Shown: one piece after another, positions 11,218 to 20,696 of the stretch
Position numbering within the stretch: the first letter of the stretch is position 1
Layout of the letters: the number at the start of each line of letters is the position of its first letter
Translations under genes and position numbers: made by a program
The notes under the pieces: generated by a model
Database searches by the model: none
Told to the model about the DNA's origin: nothing
What the model saw: the letters and a program-made list of their open reading frames with translations, nothing else
DNA from: Perkinsus marinus ATCC 50983
Taxonomy: Eukaryota; Perkinsozoa; Perkinsida; Perkinsidae
Length of the DNA stretch: 43,051 nt
Reading direction: 5' to 3'
NCBI RefSeq assembly: GCF_000006405.1
Contig: NW_003214156.1
Coordinates: forward strand, 17,536-60,586

Positions 11218-11325
11218 GGTGAAATTCCATTGATATGAAAAACAGTAGTGAAAAACATATTTCACTTCATACCGCGAATATCAGAAGTGTTTTCTTTTCA
11301 CAGTAAAACGGGTGAAACTCCATTG
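11218..11325 (-). repeat. MITE family 1, copy a (reverse)
   Basis: Ends read GGTGAAATTCCATTG and GGGTGAAACTCCATTG. The interior is the reverse complement of the other copies, with the diagnostic ATTCGCGG and AGTGAAATATGTTTTTCACT segments. Confidence 0.65.
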
Positions 11326-11537
11326 TAAATTACAACGTGTGTTGTTATACTTGTGTGTATCGGTGTAATATTTCATGTGAAAAACATGATACAAAATGAA
11401 TTGAAAATTCTTGGGGAATTACACCGGACGAATCACCCCATATCGCGTGAAATACATGACGTATTTTACGCGTTATTCACTGCTCACTTGCGTTTTTCGG
11501 AATTCATATCACTAGGGTGGTTAAAACGTAGACGTAT

Positions 11538-11664
11538 ACTGGAGTTTCACAACCCGTTTTACGTGAAGTGGCGTAATACTCTGTGAAAACCCCGATATGC
11601 AGTAGTCGTGAAATATATTTTTCTCTAGTGCTTTTTCATATCACTAGGAAGGTGAAACTCAACT
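11538..11664 (+). repeat. MITE family 1, copy b
   Basis: Begins ACTGGAGTTTCACAACCCG and ends GGTGAAACTCAACT, so the ends are inverted repeats. The interior has GTGAAGTGGCGTAA, ATATGCAGTAGTCGTGAAATA and CATATCACTAGG. It stops 18 bases before the BAR gene start codon. A partial copy seems to precede it at about 11400-11520. Confidence 0.7.
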
Positions 11665-11682
11665 GTGTATGTTTTACTTCAG

Positions 11683-13922
11683 ATGTTCGGCGTGAAGGAG
11701 TTCAGCGAAGATCCCTTGACAACAGACCGGAAAGATTTGATAGACTACAACTCGAAACTGTTGGTAAATTTTTCCGCAATTTTCGCCCAAATTTTACATT
11801 TTTTTTCTCAGCAACTTTCTTCAGAGGTTGATCATTTAATCACAGATCAACACAGAATGAATGCTAAATACATCAACATCGCACGATTCGTTCGAGAGGC
11901 GGCTGATCCGAAGAGTTCTACTGCTACTGAATCGACAACTGCAGCACAGGTTTGGATTTTTTTACTAAAATTTGTGAAAATTTTTGATAATTTTTTCAGG
12001 GAATTTCCCCGGCATTCGCGTTGTTCTCACAACAAATGTCGCAGTATAATCACAGTGGTGAAAATTCACTTGTGGCGATCGAAAAAGCGAAGACCAAGAT
12101 CGATCGACTTGATAGTAGAATCAAAACATTGAGGGTAATAAGCTCAAGTGTTGGAGTAGGAATATATGTTTGCTCATAGAGTAAACATAAAAATTTAGAA
12201 AAAGTAGGAGTGTACAGAAACTAATAAGAAAACTCCTAAATTTCCTCCCAAAAATTCTCATATTTTCATCACCAACACATGTAGTAGATGACCATGTATA
12301 TATTTTACCGCACATTGAAAAATTGTTACACATATTCGAGTTTTACGCGTTTTACGTGAAGTGGTGTAAAACTCGGTGAAAAACGCGATATTCGCGGTGA
12401 CATGCAGTAGTTTGTGAAATATATTCTTCACTTGTGTTTTTCATATCACTAGGGTGAAACTTCAATAGAGTTTAACGTGAAGTGGTGTAAAACTCGGCGA
12501 AAAACGCGATATTTGCGGTGATATGCAGTATATTTTTCACTAGTGTTTTTCATATCACTAGGGTCAAGAAACTCCAATATACTTCAACGTGAAGTGGTGT
12601 AATACTCCATGTGAATTATTCGACGTATATGTCTTCGCACATTTGCATTCCACTGGGGAAATTGTGAAATATGTTTTCACTAGTGTTTTTCATATCACTA
12701 GGGTGAGCTTCATTTAATTTCACAAGTGTGTTTTCAGGCCGATCTGACTGACCGCGATCGAGCACACGCGCTATTGACACATTATGAAGTGAAAACCACA
12801 GGTCTGCAGAAAAAATACCAAGAAAAAGTGGAAAATGGAAACAAATCCGAGTCGGCTAAGGAGAATCTAGACAGAGTAATTGTGCAGTGTTGGAGGAATA
12901 TATGTTTGCTTTACTCACCTGAGGAGAGGAGTTTTCTTAAGAATTATAGGAGTTGGGGTAGAAGTGTACAGAAACCAACAAGAATTTCCCGGAATTTTCG
13001 CAGAATTTCCCGGAATTTTCGCTGAATTTTCCGGAATTTTCGCAGAATTTTTATATTATCACCAACACATGTAGTTGACCATGTGAATATTTTCCCACTC
13101 CGAAATTTACGCACGACTTGGAGTGAAAATGTATAAAAACTAATAAGAATTTCTCAAAATTTCCTCCAAAAATTTTCATATTGTCATCACCAACACATGT
13201 AGTTGACCGCTATGTGCATATTTTTCCCCCGAAATAGAATTGATGTTTGATCAGAATTTGGTAAAGTTTAGAGAAGCTCAGGAGAACTGTGACCGTCTTG
13301 ATAGAAGTGTTAAAAAGGATATTACAAATATTCTCGGCAACAGGCAGAATGATGTTGGGGAGATCGTTGAAGCGGTAGGAAATACGGCCTGGCCTTAATA
13401 GTAAACTCCGCGAAAACCGCCTGTGAGCAGTGAATAACGCGTAAAGCACGTCATGTATTTCACGGTGTTATTCGCCAGGTGTTTTCAATTCACTTCATAT
13501 CGCGTTTTTCAGATGGAGTATTACGCCACTTCACGAAAAACTGGTGAAACTTTTTTTTATTATATTGTATATTTTACTATTAATACCAAAATGCGGTATT
13601 ATTATATATATGCATTTTCTCGAACATTTCACAGGTGAAGTCGTAAATTCCCAGAGGTCTTCACTCAAAGTTTGATTGAATTCTCTACTAATTTCAGCTG
13701 TCTCGATATTTCGCATCGACAGTAACACAAAACGAAGGCTGTGTCGAAGCGCTAACACAGGCTATACCAAATATGGTGGCGAAGCTCTCGATACCTTCTA
13801 CCTCGACAACACTAGAGGCTACTCCCGTGGTTGAGGCAAGTGCTGTTGTTATTCCGAAAGTACAAACACCACAAAGTGCAATCATCACTCAGAAAGGAGT
13901 AGAACTGTCTACGGAGGAGTAA
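11683..13922 (+). CDS. BAR-domain protein, six exons
   Basis: Likely a banana-shaped membrane-curvature protein of the BAR superfamily (amphiphysin or sorting-nexin type) acting at endocytic or vesicle membranes. Exons: 11683-11763, 11812-11949, 12000-12134, 12738-12875, 13255-13374 and 13698-13922. All are multiples of three (every intron is phase 0), giving 278 residues. The chain is almost wholly helical and charged. It starts with FSEDPLTTDRKDL, has DLTDRDRAHALLTHYEVKT and DRLDRSVKKDITNIL in the coiled region, and ends with the BAR-like SRYFASTVTQNEGCVEAL plus a Ser/Thr-rich tail. The ATG follows an acceptor-like TTTTACTTCAG, which would suit cis or spliced-leader trans-splicing. Introns 1 and 2 are 48 and 50 bp; introns 3-5 are 603, 380 and 323 bp and filled with repeats. 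The exon 5 acceptor could be slightly different. No SH3 or PX domain is seen. Confidence 0.75.
12147..12325 (+). repeat. Intron-associated repeat family 2, copy
   Basis: Starts GTGTTGGAGTAGGAATATATG, then a segment near GTGTACAGAAACTAATAAG, and ends at ATCACCAACACATGTAG and GACCATGT. It lies in BAR intron 3, on the sense strand. Confidence 0.75.
12338..12720 (+). repeat. MITE family 1, three head-to-tail copies
   Basis: Three consecutive copies (about 12338-12466, 12467-12575, 12576-12720), each with AACGTGAAGTGGTGTAA or a close form near its start and TTTTTCATATCACTAGGGT near its end. They fill most of BAR intron 3 up to the exon 4 acceptor. Such an array suggests repeated insertion into the same site or tandem duplication. 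Confidence 0.75.
12887..13235 (+). repeat. Intron-associated repeat family 2, full plus partial copy
   Basis: A full copy (12887-13110) starts GTGTTGGAGGAATATATG 11 bases after the exon 4 donor and includes three in-line repeats of TTTTCGCAGAATTTCCCGGAA-like units. A second, 5'-truncated copy follows (13113-13235), ending again in ACCAACACATGTAGTTGACC. Both lie in BAR intron 4, sense orientation. Confidence 0.75.
13400..13552 (-). repeat. MITE family 1-like remnant
   Basis: Contains GATGGAGTATTACGCCACTTCACG and AACTGGTGAAAC-type pieces in mixed order; a decayed or rearranged copy in BAR intron 5. Both strands match parts, so the orientation is uncertain. Confidence 0.45.
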
Positions 13923-14065
13923 GTGGGAAGTGTGTTCTCGCTCGCCCTGATACGCTCGTCAGTGTGAGTATTATAAAATTATAAAACTATGGGTATCAGC
14001 GTCGTTGACTAGGTGTTTTGGTGACAATATTAAGAATCTGAGGAAATCTGAGCGAGTTCTTTCAT

Positions 14066-14176
14066 TGGAGTTTAACCCGTTTCACGTGATATTCGCGGTG
14101 ATATGCAGTAGTCGTGAAATATATTTTCTCACTAGTGTGTTTTTGCATATCACTAGAGTGAAACTCCATTGCACTG
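14066..14176 (+). repeat. MITE family 1 copy
   Basis: Begins ATTGGAGTTTAACCCGTTTC and ends AGAGTGAAACTCCATTG. The interior ATATTCGCGGTGATATGCAG is shared with other copies. It lies about 150 bases after the BAR stop codon. Confidence 0.75.
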
Positions 14177-14179
14177 TGT

Positions 14180-14880
14180 TCAGTGCCCTTCTAATATCAA
14201 TTTAATTTTTATTGGTTTTTGTACCACTGCTTGTCAACTTTCTTTTAGTAGCTTTGGAATTTCCTGAACTCAGCTGAAATTCCAACACGGATGAGAATAC
14301 TACTATGAAAATTATAATTTTTGAAATGATCGATTTGTGGCATTCATAGGCATGCAACTGAGCCGCTGCTCCCGCGTGATGACACTCCCGAAACAAAATA
14401 TGCAAACGAAGTCCGCACTGCACCGGTGAGCGGGCTTGGGTATGGCGACTAAGTCTTCGATGCGATGAAGCTCGGTGAAATTATAATACTACACGCAGGA
14501 ATGTGATTTATAGGGTGTGGGATTCGATCCTGGGTGTTATGGATGACGGGTTGGAGTCTTAACCTACTGAGCTAGAGAGAGGTTTTTTTCGTAGAAATGC
14601 CGAATTCTTTGTCTGGTGTGCTAACTCCAAATCGTCGAATGTCAATATTCTTAGAATGAGCAATAATTTCGTTCGTCGTCGTCGAAGTCGCCTTACTTTT
14701 TGAATCAGAAATAGTGACATGCACGCACGCACATATGAGCTCCGTAATAACTATTTCAAATATTCTTGAATTTAGAGGAATATCTCAAGTATGCGAATCT
14801 GTGAATTGACGTCGGAAATGATATCTTTAATTTTCTAGGTGAGAATTGAGGGCGAAGCTAATGCGTATGTGAGCACTTTC
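14180..14880. other. Interval without a supported gene
   Basis: No convincing coding exon is seen. The minus strand of about 14510-14585 has tRNA-like boxes (TAGCTCAGTAGGTTA and GGATCGAATCC) but the arms do not pair, so at most this is a tRNA-derived remnant. Confidence 0.4.
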
Positions 14881-14887
14881 GAAGAGC

Positions 14888-15000
14888 ATGTACGCAAACC
14901 GAAAGGAGCTGGAGTTATTGGGAGTTCACCCGAAAGCTATTCTCAGCTTCAGTGATTTATCTATAGTGGAATCGTCCGAGTTTGAGGATTTTGTACGACC
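14888..15000 (+). CDS. Possible coding exon, unassigned
   Basis: From an ATG at 14888 a short open frame reads with natural composition (RKELELLGVHPKAILSFSDL, then SSEFEDFVRPW) and then runs into Cys codons from a TGT repeat and a stop. The AILSFSDL piece recalls the strand just before the WLND motif in Ulp1-type proteases, so this could be an alternative or leftover first exon of the SENP8-like gene 1.2 kb downstream. That gene, however, has a complete start of its own. It may also be an exon of an unseen gene. Confidence 0.3.
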
Positions 15001-15127
15001 GTGGTTTCATTTCTGTTGTTGTTGTTGATAACGGTCTCCAGTGTTGTAGATTCCTCTCTGCTTTGCGTTAGTGAAATCAACTGTGGAATTAGGGTAGATG
15101 GAATAGGGCTAGCCGGCATAAACAGCA

Positions 15128-15630
15128 GTGTGGGGGGGAAATATGCACATGGTCAACTACATGTTTTGGTGATTACCATATCAAAATATCGAGGAATTTG
15201 CAGGTGAATTCATGGGTAAATTTTCATAGCATAGTGAGGAAACTACTGGTTTCAGCTGAGAGAAGTTCACATATGCTGCAACAGTAGCTTCCTTTGTGAG
15301 TATATAAGGCAACGCATGTGGCACTGAAGGAGTGTGAGAATATATGTTTGCTCAACTGAGCTCGTAAGGTTCTTACCTTCGTTATGAAAATCCACACCGA
15401 TTTAGGTAGAAGTGTAGACGATAATTTGCCGAAATTTCCTCCGAGAATTTCCATATTTTCAGCAACATATGCGGTATTCAACACAATTGGCTGTCCCATT
15501 ATTCAGCCGTCCCACTACTGAGCTAAGCTGTGATTTTTCTGTTAATCCATCCTCCTACATAATACGGATATCTTTCGTGTTGAGTTGATATTCCACATAT
15601 GTAGTTGACCATGTGCATATACTCGAAACT
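15128..15630. repeat. Cluster of intron-repeat family 2 pieces
   Basis: Three partial copies: reverse at 15128-15210 (AAATATGCACATGGTCAACT), forward at 15335-15478 (GAGAATATATGTTTGCTCA to ATATTTTCAGCAACATATG), and forward at 15590-15630 (CATATGTAGTTGACCATGTG). There is no coding evidence between them. Confidence 0.65.
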
Positions 15631-15917
15631 GGAAGTATACGTGTGAGGTCACTGCGCCCCTACGCGATATCGCGGAGTACATACACGTCATACTTGGTGT
15701 TAAGTTGTTGACTGTCAGAAGCAGACGAATGAAGTCTCTTTTCGGATCAGCAGAAACGCAACAACTGAGGTATAACAAATTCAGAATAGACTTTTGAGGA
15801 AGCTCATAGATCCAGCCTTAACATAGCAATGATATGCACCTAGCATTGGTGCAGCGTATGGGGGCTCCAGTTGAACTGTAACGGCCCTGGAGCTCGTAGC
15901 GCGAGGTTCCTATCATG

Positions 15918-16017
15918 NNNNNNNNNNNNNNNNNNNNNNNNNNNNNNNNNNNNNNNNNNNNNNNNNNNNNNNNNNNNNNNNNNNNNNNNNNNNNNNNNNN
16001 NNNNNNNNNNNNNNNNN
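15918..16017. other. Assembly gap (100 N)
   Basis: Exactly 100 N bases, a standard filler of unknown true size. Confidence 0.99.
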
Positions 16018-16062
16018 CTGAGCTCAGCTGATGAAAGCAAACAGATATCCTACTCCAACACT
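16018..16062 (-). repeat. Intron-repeat family 2, end piece
   Basis: Reverse-strand copy of the 5' end of the family (CTGAGCTCAGCTGATGAAAG ... CCTACTCCAACACT), cut by the gap. Confidence 0.6.
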
Positions 16063-16215
16063 GATAGCGACAGAAGTCTTCTAATCTTTGTTCAGTATTT
16101 TCAAATCCAGTCGAAATTAGAATTTTGTGTTATTCAATGTGTGACGAAAAGAGTGCTCCAACTTCGCAGTGATGACCCTATTTGGAGGGGAACATTTTTA
16201 GCAGTGCTCTTAGAA

Positions 16216-16872
16216 ATGGTAGAGACTTCTATAGTGTCTTGGTCCACTGGGAGGCTCCTTCATTCGGATGCTATACTGTTTCATGAAGGTCGATGGCTGA
16301 ATGATATGTGTATTCTCTACTATTTCGATGTGATCTTAAATGAGAAGTATAGCAAACATTCCGGTTGGGACCAAGTCTTGTTGCTTGACCCGTGCACTGC
16401 TTTCGCTATCCGATTCGAAGAGGACGAAGACGACTTAGCCCAACTCATTGATGGTCTCAAACTTGCACAGAGGCGGTGCCTTATTGTCCCAATTAACGAC
16501 AGCGATGACCCGACGTTACCGTGTGGGGGTTCTCACTGGTCTCTATTGGTTCTATCTCGTACCGCTCCATTGAAGCCCTGGGCGGGTGTGTACTACGACT
16601 CGGCTCCTGGACGAGAGATGCCAGGGTGGGTGAATTCTGTTGGTAGGAAACTCACTGGTGTTGGTGATATTAAGACCACTGTTGGTGAATGCAGCAAACA
16701 GACCAACTGCAGCGATTGTGGCATGTATGTTCTTGAGTTTGCTGAGAGAGTTCTCCGGATGTTTCTCGACGACGATGAAATGAGTCTACTCGACATCACC
16801 ACTAATCTCATATCGGCTTTACGTAGATCAGTGCTTGCAAGCATTCGTAAGAATGATCGAGTATTTCTTTGA
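16216..16872 (+). CDS. SENP8: SENP8/NEDP1-like Ulp1 protease (deneddylase)
   Basis: Cysteine protease of family C48 that removes or matures a small ubiquitin-like modifier, most likely NEDD8, in cytosol or nucleus. The chosen ATG at 16216 gives 218 residues, close to the 212 of animal SENP8, and puts the RWLND motif at nearly the same distance from the start. Catalytic residues visible: His107 in GGSHWSLL, Asp128 in YYDSAPG, Gln162 in KQTNCSDCG, Cys168 in DCGMYV. The block RCLIVPINDSDDPTLPCGGSH aligns naturally with the same region of SENP8. There is no intron in the coding part. The frame stays open far upstream through the gap, but that stretch includes repeat sequence and is not needed. 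It converges with the GNAT gene at 17261. Part of it (16385-16471) is duplicated at 10530-10616. Activity on SUMO instead of NEDD8 cannot be excluded. Confidence 0.88.
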   Translation: MVETSIVSWSTGRLLHSDAILFHEGRWLNDMCILYYFDVILNEKYSKHSGWDQVLLLDPCTAFAIRFEEDEDDLAQLIDGLKLAQRRCLIVPINDSDDPTLPCGGSHWSLLVLSRTAPLKPWAGVYYDSAPGREMPGWVNSVGRKLTGVGDIKTTVGECSKQTNCSDCGMYVLEFAERVLRMFLDDDEMSLLDITTNLISALRRSVLASIRKNDRVFL

Positions 16873-17260
16873 ATGACATTTTCTATTTACGTTTGTTGCG
16901 TTAATAGCCAACTCATGACGATTCCCAACCGACAACCTATTCGAACCCGGAAGTAAATGAAGTCTTCATCCGTTAAGGATTAAGAACTGGAGTCCCATCG
17001 GGTTTCTCCAGTATTTCCACTTGATGAATATTTCCCCTTTGATTCTCTCGAGGGCATTCGACTTCCAATTCCAAAGACGTCCTTAATCTGTATGGATGAA
17101 ATTTGTTGTGGGGAAAGGCCCCCTGGGACCTAGTGGTCCACATTGCCGACATAGCGCTTCGTGATGGGACGTCGGAAACTGTCCGAACTCAACAAAAGGA
17201 GAACTCAGCCCATGACAATACATCAGAATTCGAGCAATGATAGAATGGGCGAGAAGGAGC
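16873..17260. other. Convergent intergenic region
   Basis: Space between two converging genes. I see no gene or strong repeat in it. Confidence 0.5.
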
Positions 17261-18126
17261 TCATTCAGTCTTGTGGCCGAAAAGATCGTCAAAAGTTTTC
17301 ACAACGAAGGGATCATGTGTAAAAGGCATCGGCATCTGTTTCGGAGGGCTAATGTGTGGTAAATTGGCAGCAGGAGGAGAATAAAAGTCGTAAACATATC
17401 CCTCGTATACGATGTATTTGCCTTCATCATGCGCCGATTTCCCTGAAAAAAACTCGGAGTTCGCGCGGAAATATTCTCCCACCGTGGGGAAGAAAACCCA
17501 ATCTCTCGTAGAGAATCTTGGCACCGACATTCGAGGGATCCACTAGTAGAAACACCCCGATGATTTCAGGCCACCCCGTCTTGATCTGCCAAAGAGGAGG
17601 TCGGTCACACAGGAACCTCAAAATGTATGCAGAGTTTAGATTACATATGCGAATAGTTTTGTCAACAATTTTGTCGCCACTCCCTTCCTCTGCCAGTCTT
17701 TCCTCACTTCTACACCGTCAATATACACCCACTTTCCGTAACCAGATTTGGCTATAGTAGCATACTCGACATTAGCGACCACGATCTGAAATACACATGG
17801 CTCTTCTGGTGGAAAAATACTCATTCAAGCTTCAGTCGTGATCCTCCACCACATCTCACCTCGCCCTGCTTGTCCAGAGGATCTACTGCAACGAAATCAG
17901 CGGAGTCGTCAGTTAACCGTTCAGGTCTGGGGATAACATCACTTGGGAGTGCACATCGATAATCGAGGTTGGCGGAGTCGGGGCTGATGGACGCCAATAC
18001 CGGGCCGTTTGTGGTAAGGACCCATTGAAGGAGTCTCACGAAGAGCATATAGGATATGTAGCTTCGCATCGTCTTACAAAAACTAGTACGTGATGAGGTG
18101 GAGGCGTCCAAAGCACGAGAATTCAT
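17261..18126 (-). CDS. GNAT acetyltransferase, copy 1
   Basis: Acetyl-CoA dependent N-acetyltransferase of the GNAT fold; substrate unknown. Four exons on the minus strand: 18126-17860, 17785-17645, 17585-17483 and 17442-17261. The introns are 74, 59 and 40 bp. The joined frame gives 230 residues. Motif A is in WVYIDGVEVRKDWQRKGVAT (the Q-R-K-G-V-A acetyl-CoA loop) and motif B in NVGAKILYERLGF. The N-terminus has a hydrophobic stretch (MLFVRLLQWVLTTNG) after a possible internal Met (MRSYIS), which could be a signal peptide or anchor. Exons 2 and 3 have exactly the same lengths (141 and 103) and phases as in the second GNAT gene at 20697-21514, so the two are paralogues. The tail after motif B is rich in Pro and aromatic residues. 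Start choice between the two Met residues is open. Confidence 0.85.
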
Positions 18127-19013
18127 TCGGAATCCACAGTGCGCTCGGAAAAAGACGTTACTTCGAGCGGCAATGTACTTGGAATTTCCGCACTCGACAT
18201 GAATGAATCAAATAGCACTTAAGGACTAGCTTGGTGTTCCAGTAGGCACTCGGACAGCAGTTCATGCGCATGTGGCAGTTGACCACAACTCGAGTCGAGA
18301 ACTTTTGAGGATTAGAGCTCATTTAAGAGCCGCAATCATTGGGGAGTGCTACCCTCGTAGTCGTTACCCGATCGGAATGATAGCTGTAACCACTCGTGTC
18401 ACCACAGTGCACATACCACCTCGCCGGAACCGCGGCCAGCTGTCAAATATCATCATTTCATACGGACCAAGACTGTGAATGATGAACTAAAACACCATAG
18501 CTCAATTATCGGACGCGCGCTAATATTGTCGTGGTCGTCGATACACGCGATACACGATATGAGTCTGAGCATAATCTCTTCCACTTACAGAAGGCCCACG
18601 TTGACGTTTATATACCTCTACTCCACTGGATTCAATTCTACTACAACTTATACCCCGACAATAGTAGCACATACCAAACTCCCTACATTTTTTAGATTCA
18701 AAAGGCCGCTGCTCGATGAAGGAACACATTTGAAATCCCCTGGTGGCCTCGATACACCTGAACTACTAGATGCATCCACTAAACACTGTATATTGAATAT
18801 ATGTAGTTGTGCAGATTGCACAACTATGGAATCTTAGCTTATCCCGAAGCTAGTCGATGAGTTTATGAGTCTAGTTGTAGATAGAATCACTAGATTCCAT
18901 TAACCATTGCCTTGAGTTCCCAAATGGTTAACAATATATCAACTCGAAACCGTAAGTGCCTCATGGTAGACTGATGATGAAATCATTAAATAATAAAAAA
19001 ACCACCACTACTT
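18127..19013. other. Intergenic region with dispersed repeat
   Basis: No supported gene. It holds a dispersed repeat at 18395-18600 and a 9-bp inverted repeat (TTAACCATT ... AATGGTTAA, 18900-18931). Confidence 0.5.
18395..18600 (+). repeat. Dispersed repeat family 3, copy 1
   Basis: Shares CGTGTCACCACA-TGCACATACC and, about 110 bases on, ATCGG-CGCGCGCTAATAT with 32455-32645. Intervening sequence is strongly diverged. Confidence 0.5.
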
Positions 19014-20244
19014 TTAAAGTTTAAATAGGGCAGTAGTATCGTGCGTTGCAGGAGCAAACATCTCGGGTTCCTTCGCCACGAAATCTTCAGTGTACAGTGG
19101 CTTGCCAAATTGATCAGTGCACAATGTGAGAAAATCATTCATATACACAGTCCACGGACCGTGCTTCGTCGCCTCGAAGCCACTGGGATTGATTCCCTCG
19201 TGAAATATAAAATATTTTGGTTTCAGCTGCCGAATTTTTTGGAAGAACTCATCGTACTGAGCTGGAGGGATAAGATTCAAACACTGTTCCGTGAAGATGA
19301 TATCGAGAGCAGGGTCTCCACGGAGGGAATAGTCATAACCTTTAATGTGTTGAACCTAGGAAAGAAAACGATACAAGTAGAGGAAACTTTGATGAGATCC
19401 TCGTAGGGCGAAGGCACAAGAAGACACGGATGCAATATGCACATGGTCATCAACTACATGGGAAAACCCTATGGGGAAATTTATGGAAATTGTTGTTGGT
19501 TTCTGAATACTCCTTTCCGAACTTGTATAATTAGTAGGAAAAGGAAGCGAACATATTCCTACTCCACTACTGTACAAGAGCGTTTATCACAGTTTACTTC
19601 CGCGAAAATTCAAAATCTAAGCAGACCTATGAATGATGGCTTACATTAAAACTATGGTTTTCATTGGCAAGTTGGACACTCTTCGCATTGAGATCAACAC
19701 CATATAAAAAGTCTGGGTTAGCTCCCTCGACTTTAAGAGCGTCAAGAACGCTACCTGCACCACAGCCAATCTCGAGTATCTGCAAACAAACACGGTGAGG
19801 GAGGGAATATACTACATGGTCATCAACCACATATGTTGAGGTTGAAATTGATGAAAATTCTGAGAAAATTTGGGAAAATTTCCTCCTATTGATGCACATT
19901 TGTACCAGAATTCGGGATATGCTGAGCTGAGGAAAGCAAACATATATTCCACCAACACTTAACAAACAAGTTGTTTGGAAACGTGTCGTTATATATTATC
20001 GAAATGGAGCTCACCTTAACCTCATTTAAATTCATTCCCCCCATGTCCTTCAGTGCTGCCTCAATTGCTGGCATTAAAATGTTTCTAACAGGAACGCCAA
20101 GGATCTCCATATGCTCGGCATCAGCATCTACCATGAAGGACTCAACAACAACAATACACGATGGGCGGAATCAAACTCACCCTTGGCAAAGACAGCCGAA
20201 TGCGTGGCGTAATCATCTCCGAACTCATTCGTCCAAGTTGCCAT
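19014..20244 (-). CDS. Class I SAM-dependent methyltransferase
   Basis: Transfers a methyl group from S-adenosylmethionine; substrate not identifiable. Minus-strand exons: 20244-20181, 20127-20015, 19779-19645 and 19355-19014, giving 217 residues. Introns are 53, 235 and 289 bp; the two long ones each hold a family 2 repeat in sense orientation. The SAM-binding glycine loop ILEIGCGAGS opens exon 3, followed by YGVDLNAKS, whose Asp is the expected ribose-binding acidic residue at the end of strand 2. LDIIFTEQCLNLIP in exon 4 fits motif post-I to IV. The start ATG gives MATWTNEFGDDYATHS, a typical N-terminus for small methyltransferases. It sits between two GNAT genes in the same direction. A hydrophobic, longer N-terminus (from 20400) is possible but less likely. 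Confidence 0.85.
19430..19575 (-). repeat. Intron-repeat family 2 in methyltransferase intron 3
   Basis: On the minus strand it starts GTGGAGTAGGAATATGTTCGC and ends CATGTAGTTGATGACCATGTG. It is wholly intronic and in the sense orientation of its gene. Confidence 0.75.
19800..19965 (-). repeat. Intron-repeat family 2 in methyltransferase intron 2
   Basis: Minus-strand start GTGTTGGTGGAATATATG, end CATATGTGGTTGATGACC. It ends about 20 bases upstream of the exon 3 acceptor. Confidence 0.78.
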
Positions 20245-20696
20245 TTTATTCCCTCCAAAAGTTATAAATAAAACTACCAAAACCGTCCTTACTCGTGATG
20301 GGAACAGCAGGGCTAGGCTAGCAAATTGTAACAGTCCATCTGATGTCCCTTGTTGTTGATACTGTTGTGTTCCTTGTTCACACGGCGCAACACCAGGCAT
20401 GGACGGAAAAGCACCAAAATGATAATGATACTACCATAACACTTTCCTCAAAGACTCAAATGAAAGAACGGAACGATTACTGGTAAGCCTACAATGTTAA
20501 CTTAACATTGTTAAGGGTCTGTTGGTACAACGCGAGTCGCCGCTTTCATCACGTCACGTATACGCAACCAAGGCTTACAAAAGTAATCATTCGCCATTCA
20601 CTCGCATAGACAACACAAACGAGTATCTCGTTTTTGACACAAACATGATCATCATGGCAGAGCACATGGAAGAACAACTCGCTAAGAGTCAATCGT

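Noticed and set aside
14510-14585. tRNA gene on the minus strand
   Set aside because: D-box and T-loop-like words are present, but acceptor, D and anticodon stems do not pair.
15871-16215. Upstream extension of the SENP8-like protease through the gap
   Set aside because: The frame runs through N bases and a family 2 repeat. A start at 16216 gives the normal family length and motif spacing.
18900-18931. Rho-independent terminator from the TTAACCATT inverted repeat
   Set aside because: The context is eukaryotic and no T tract follows; only an inverted repeat.
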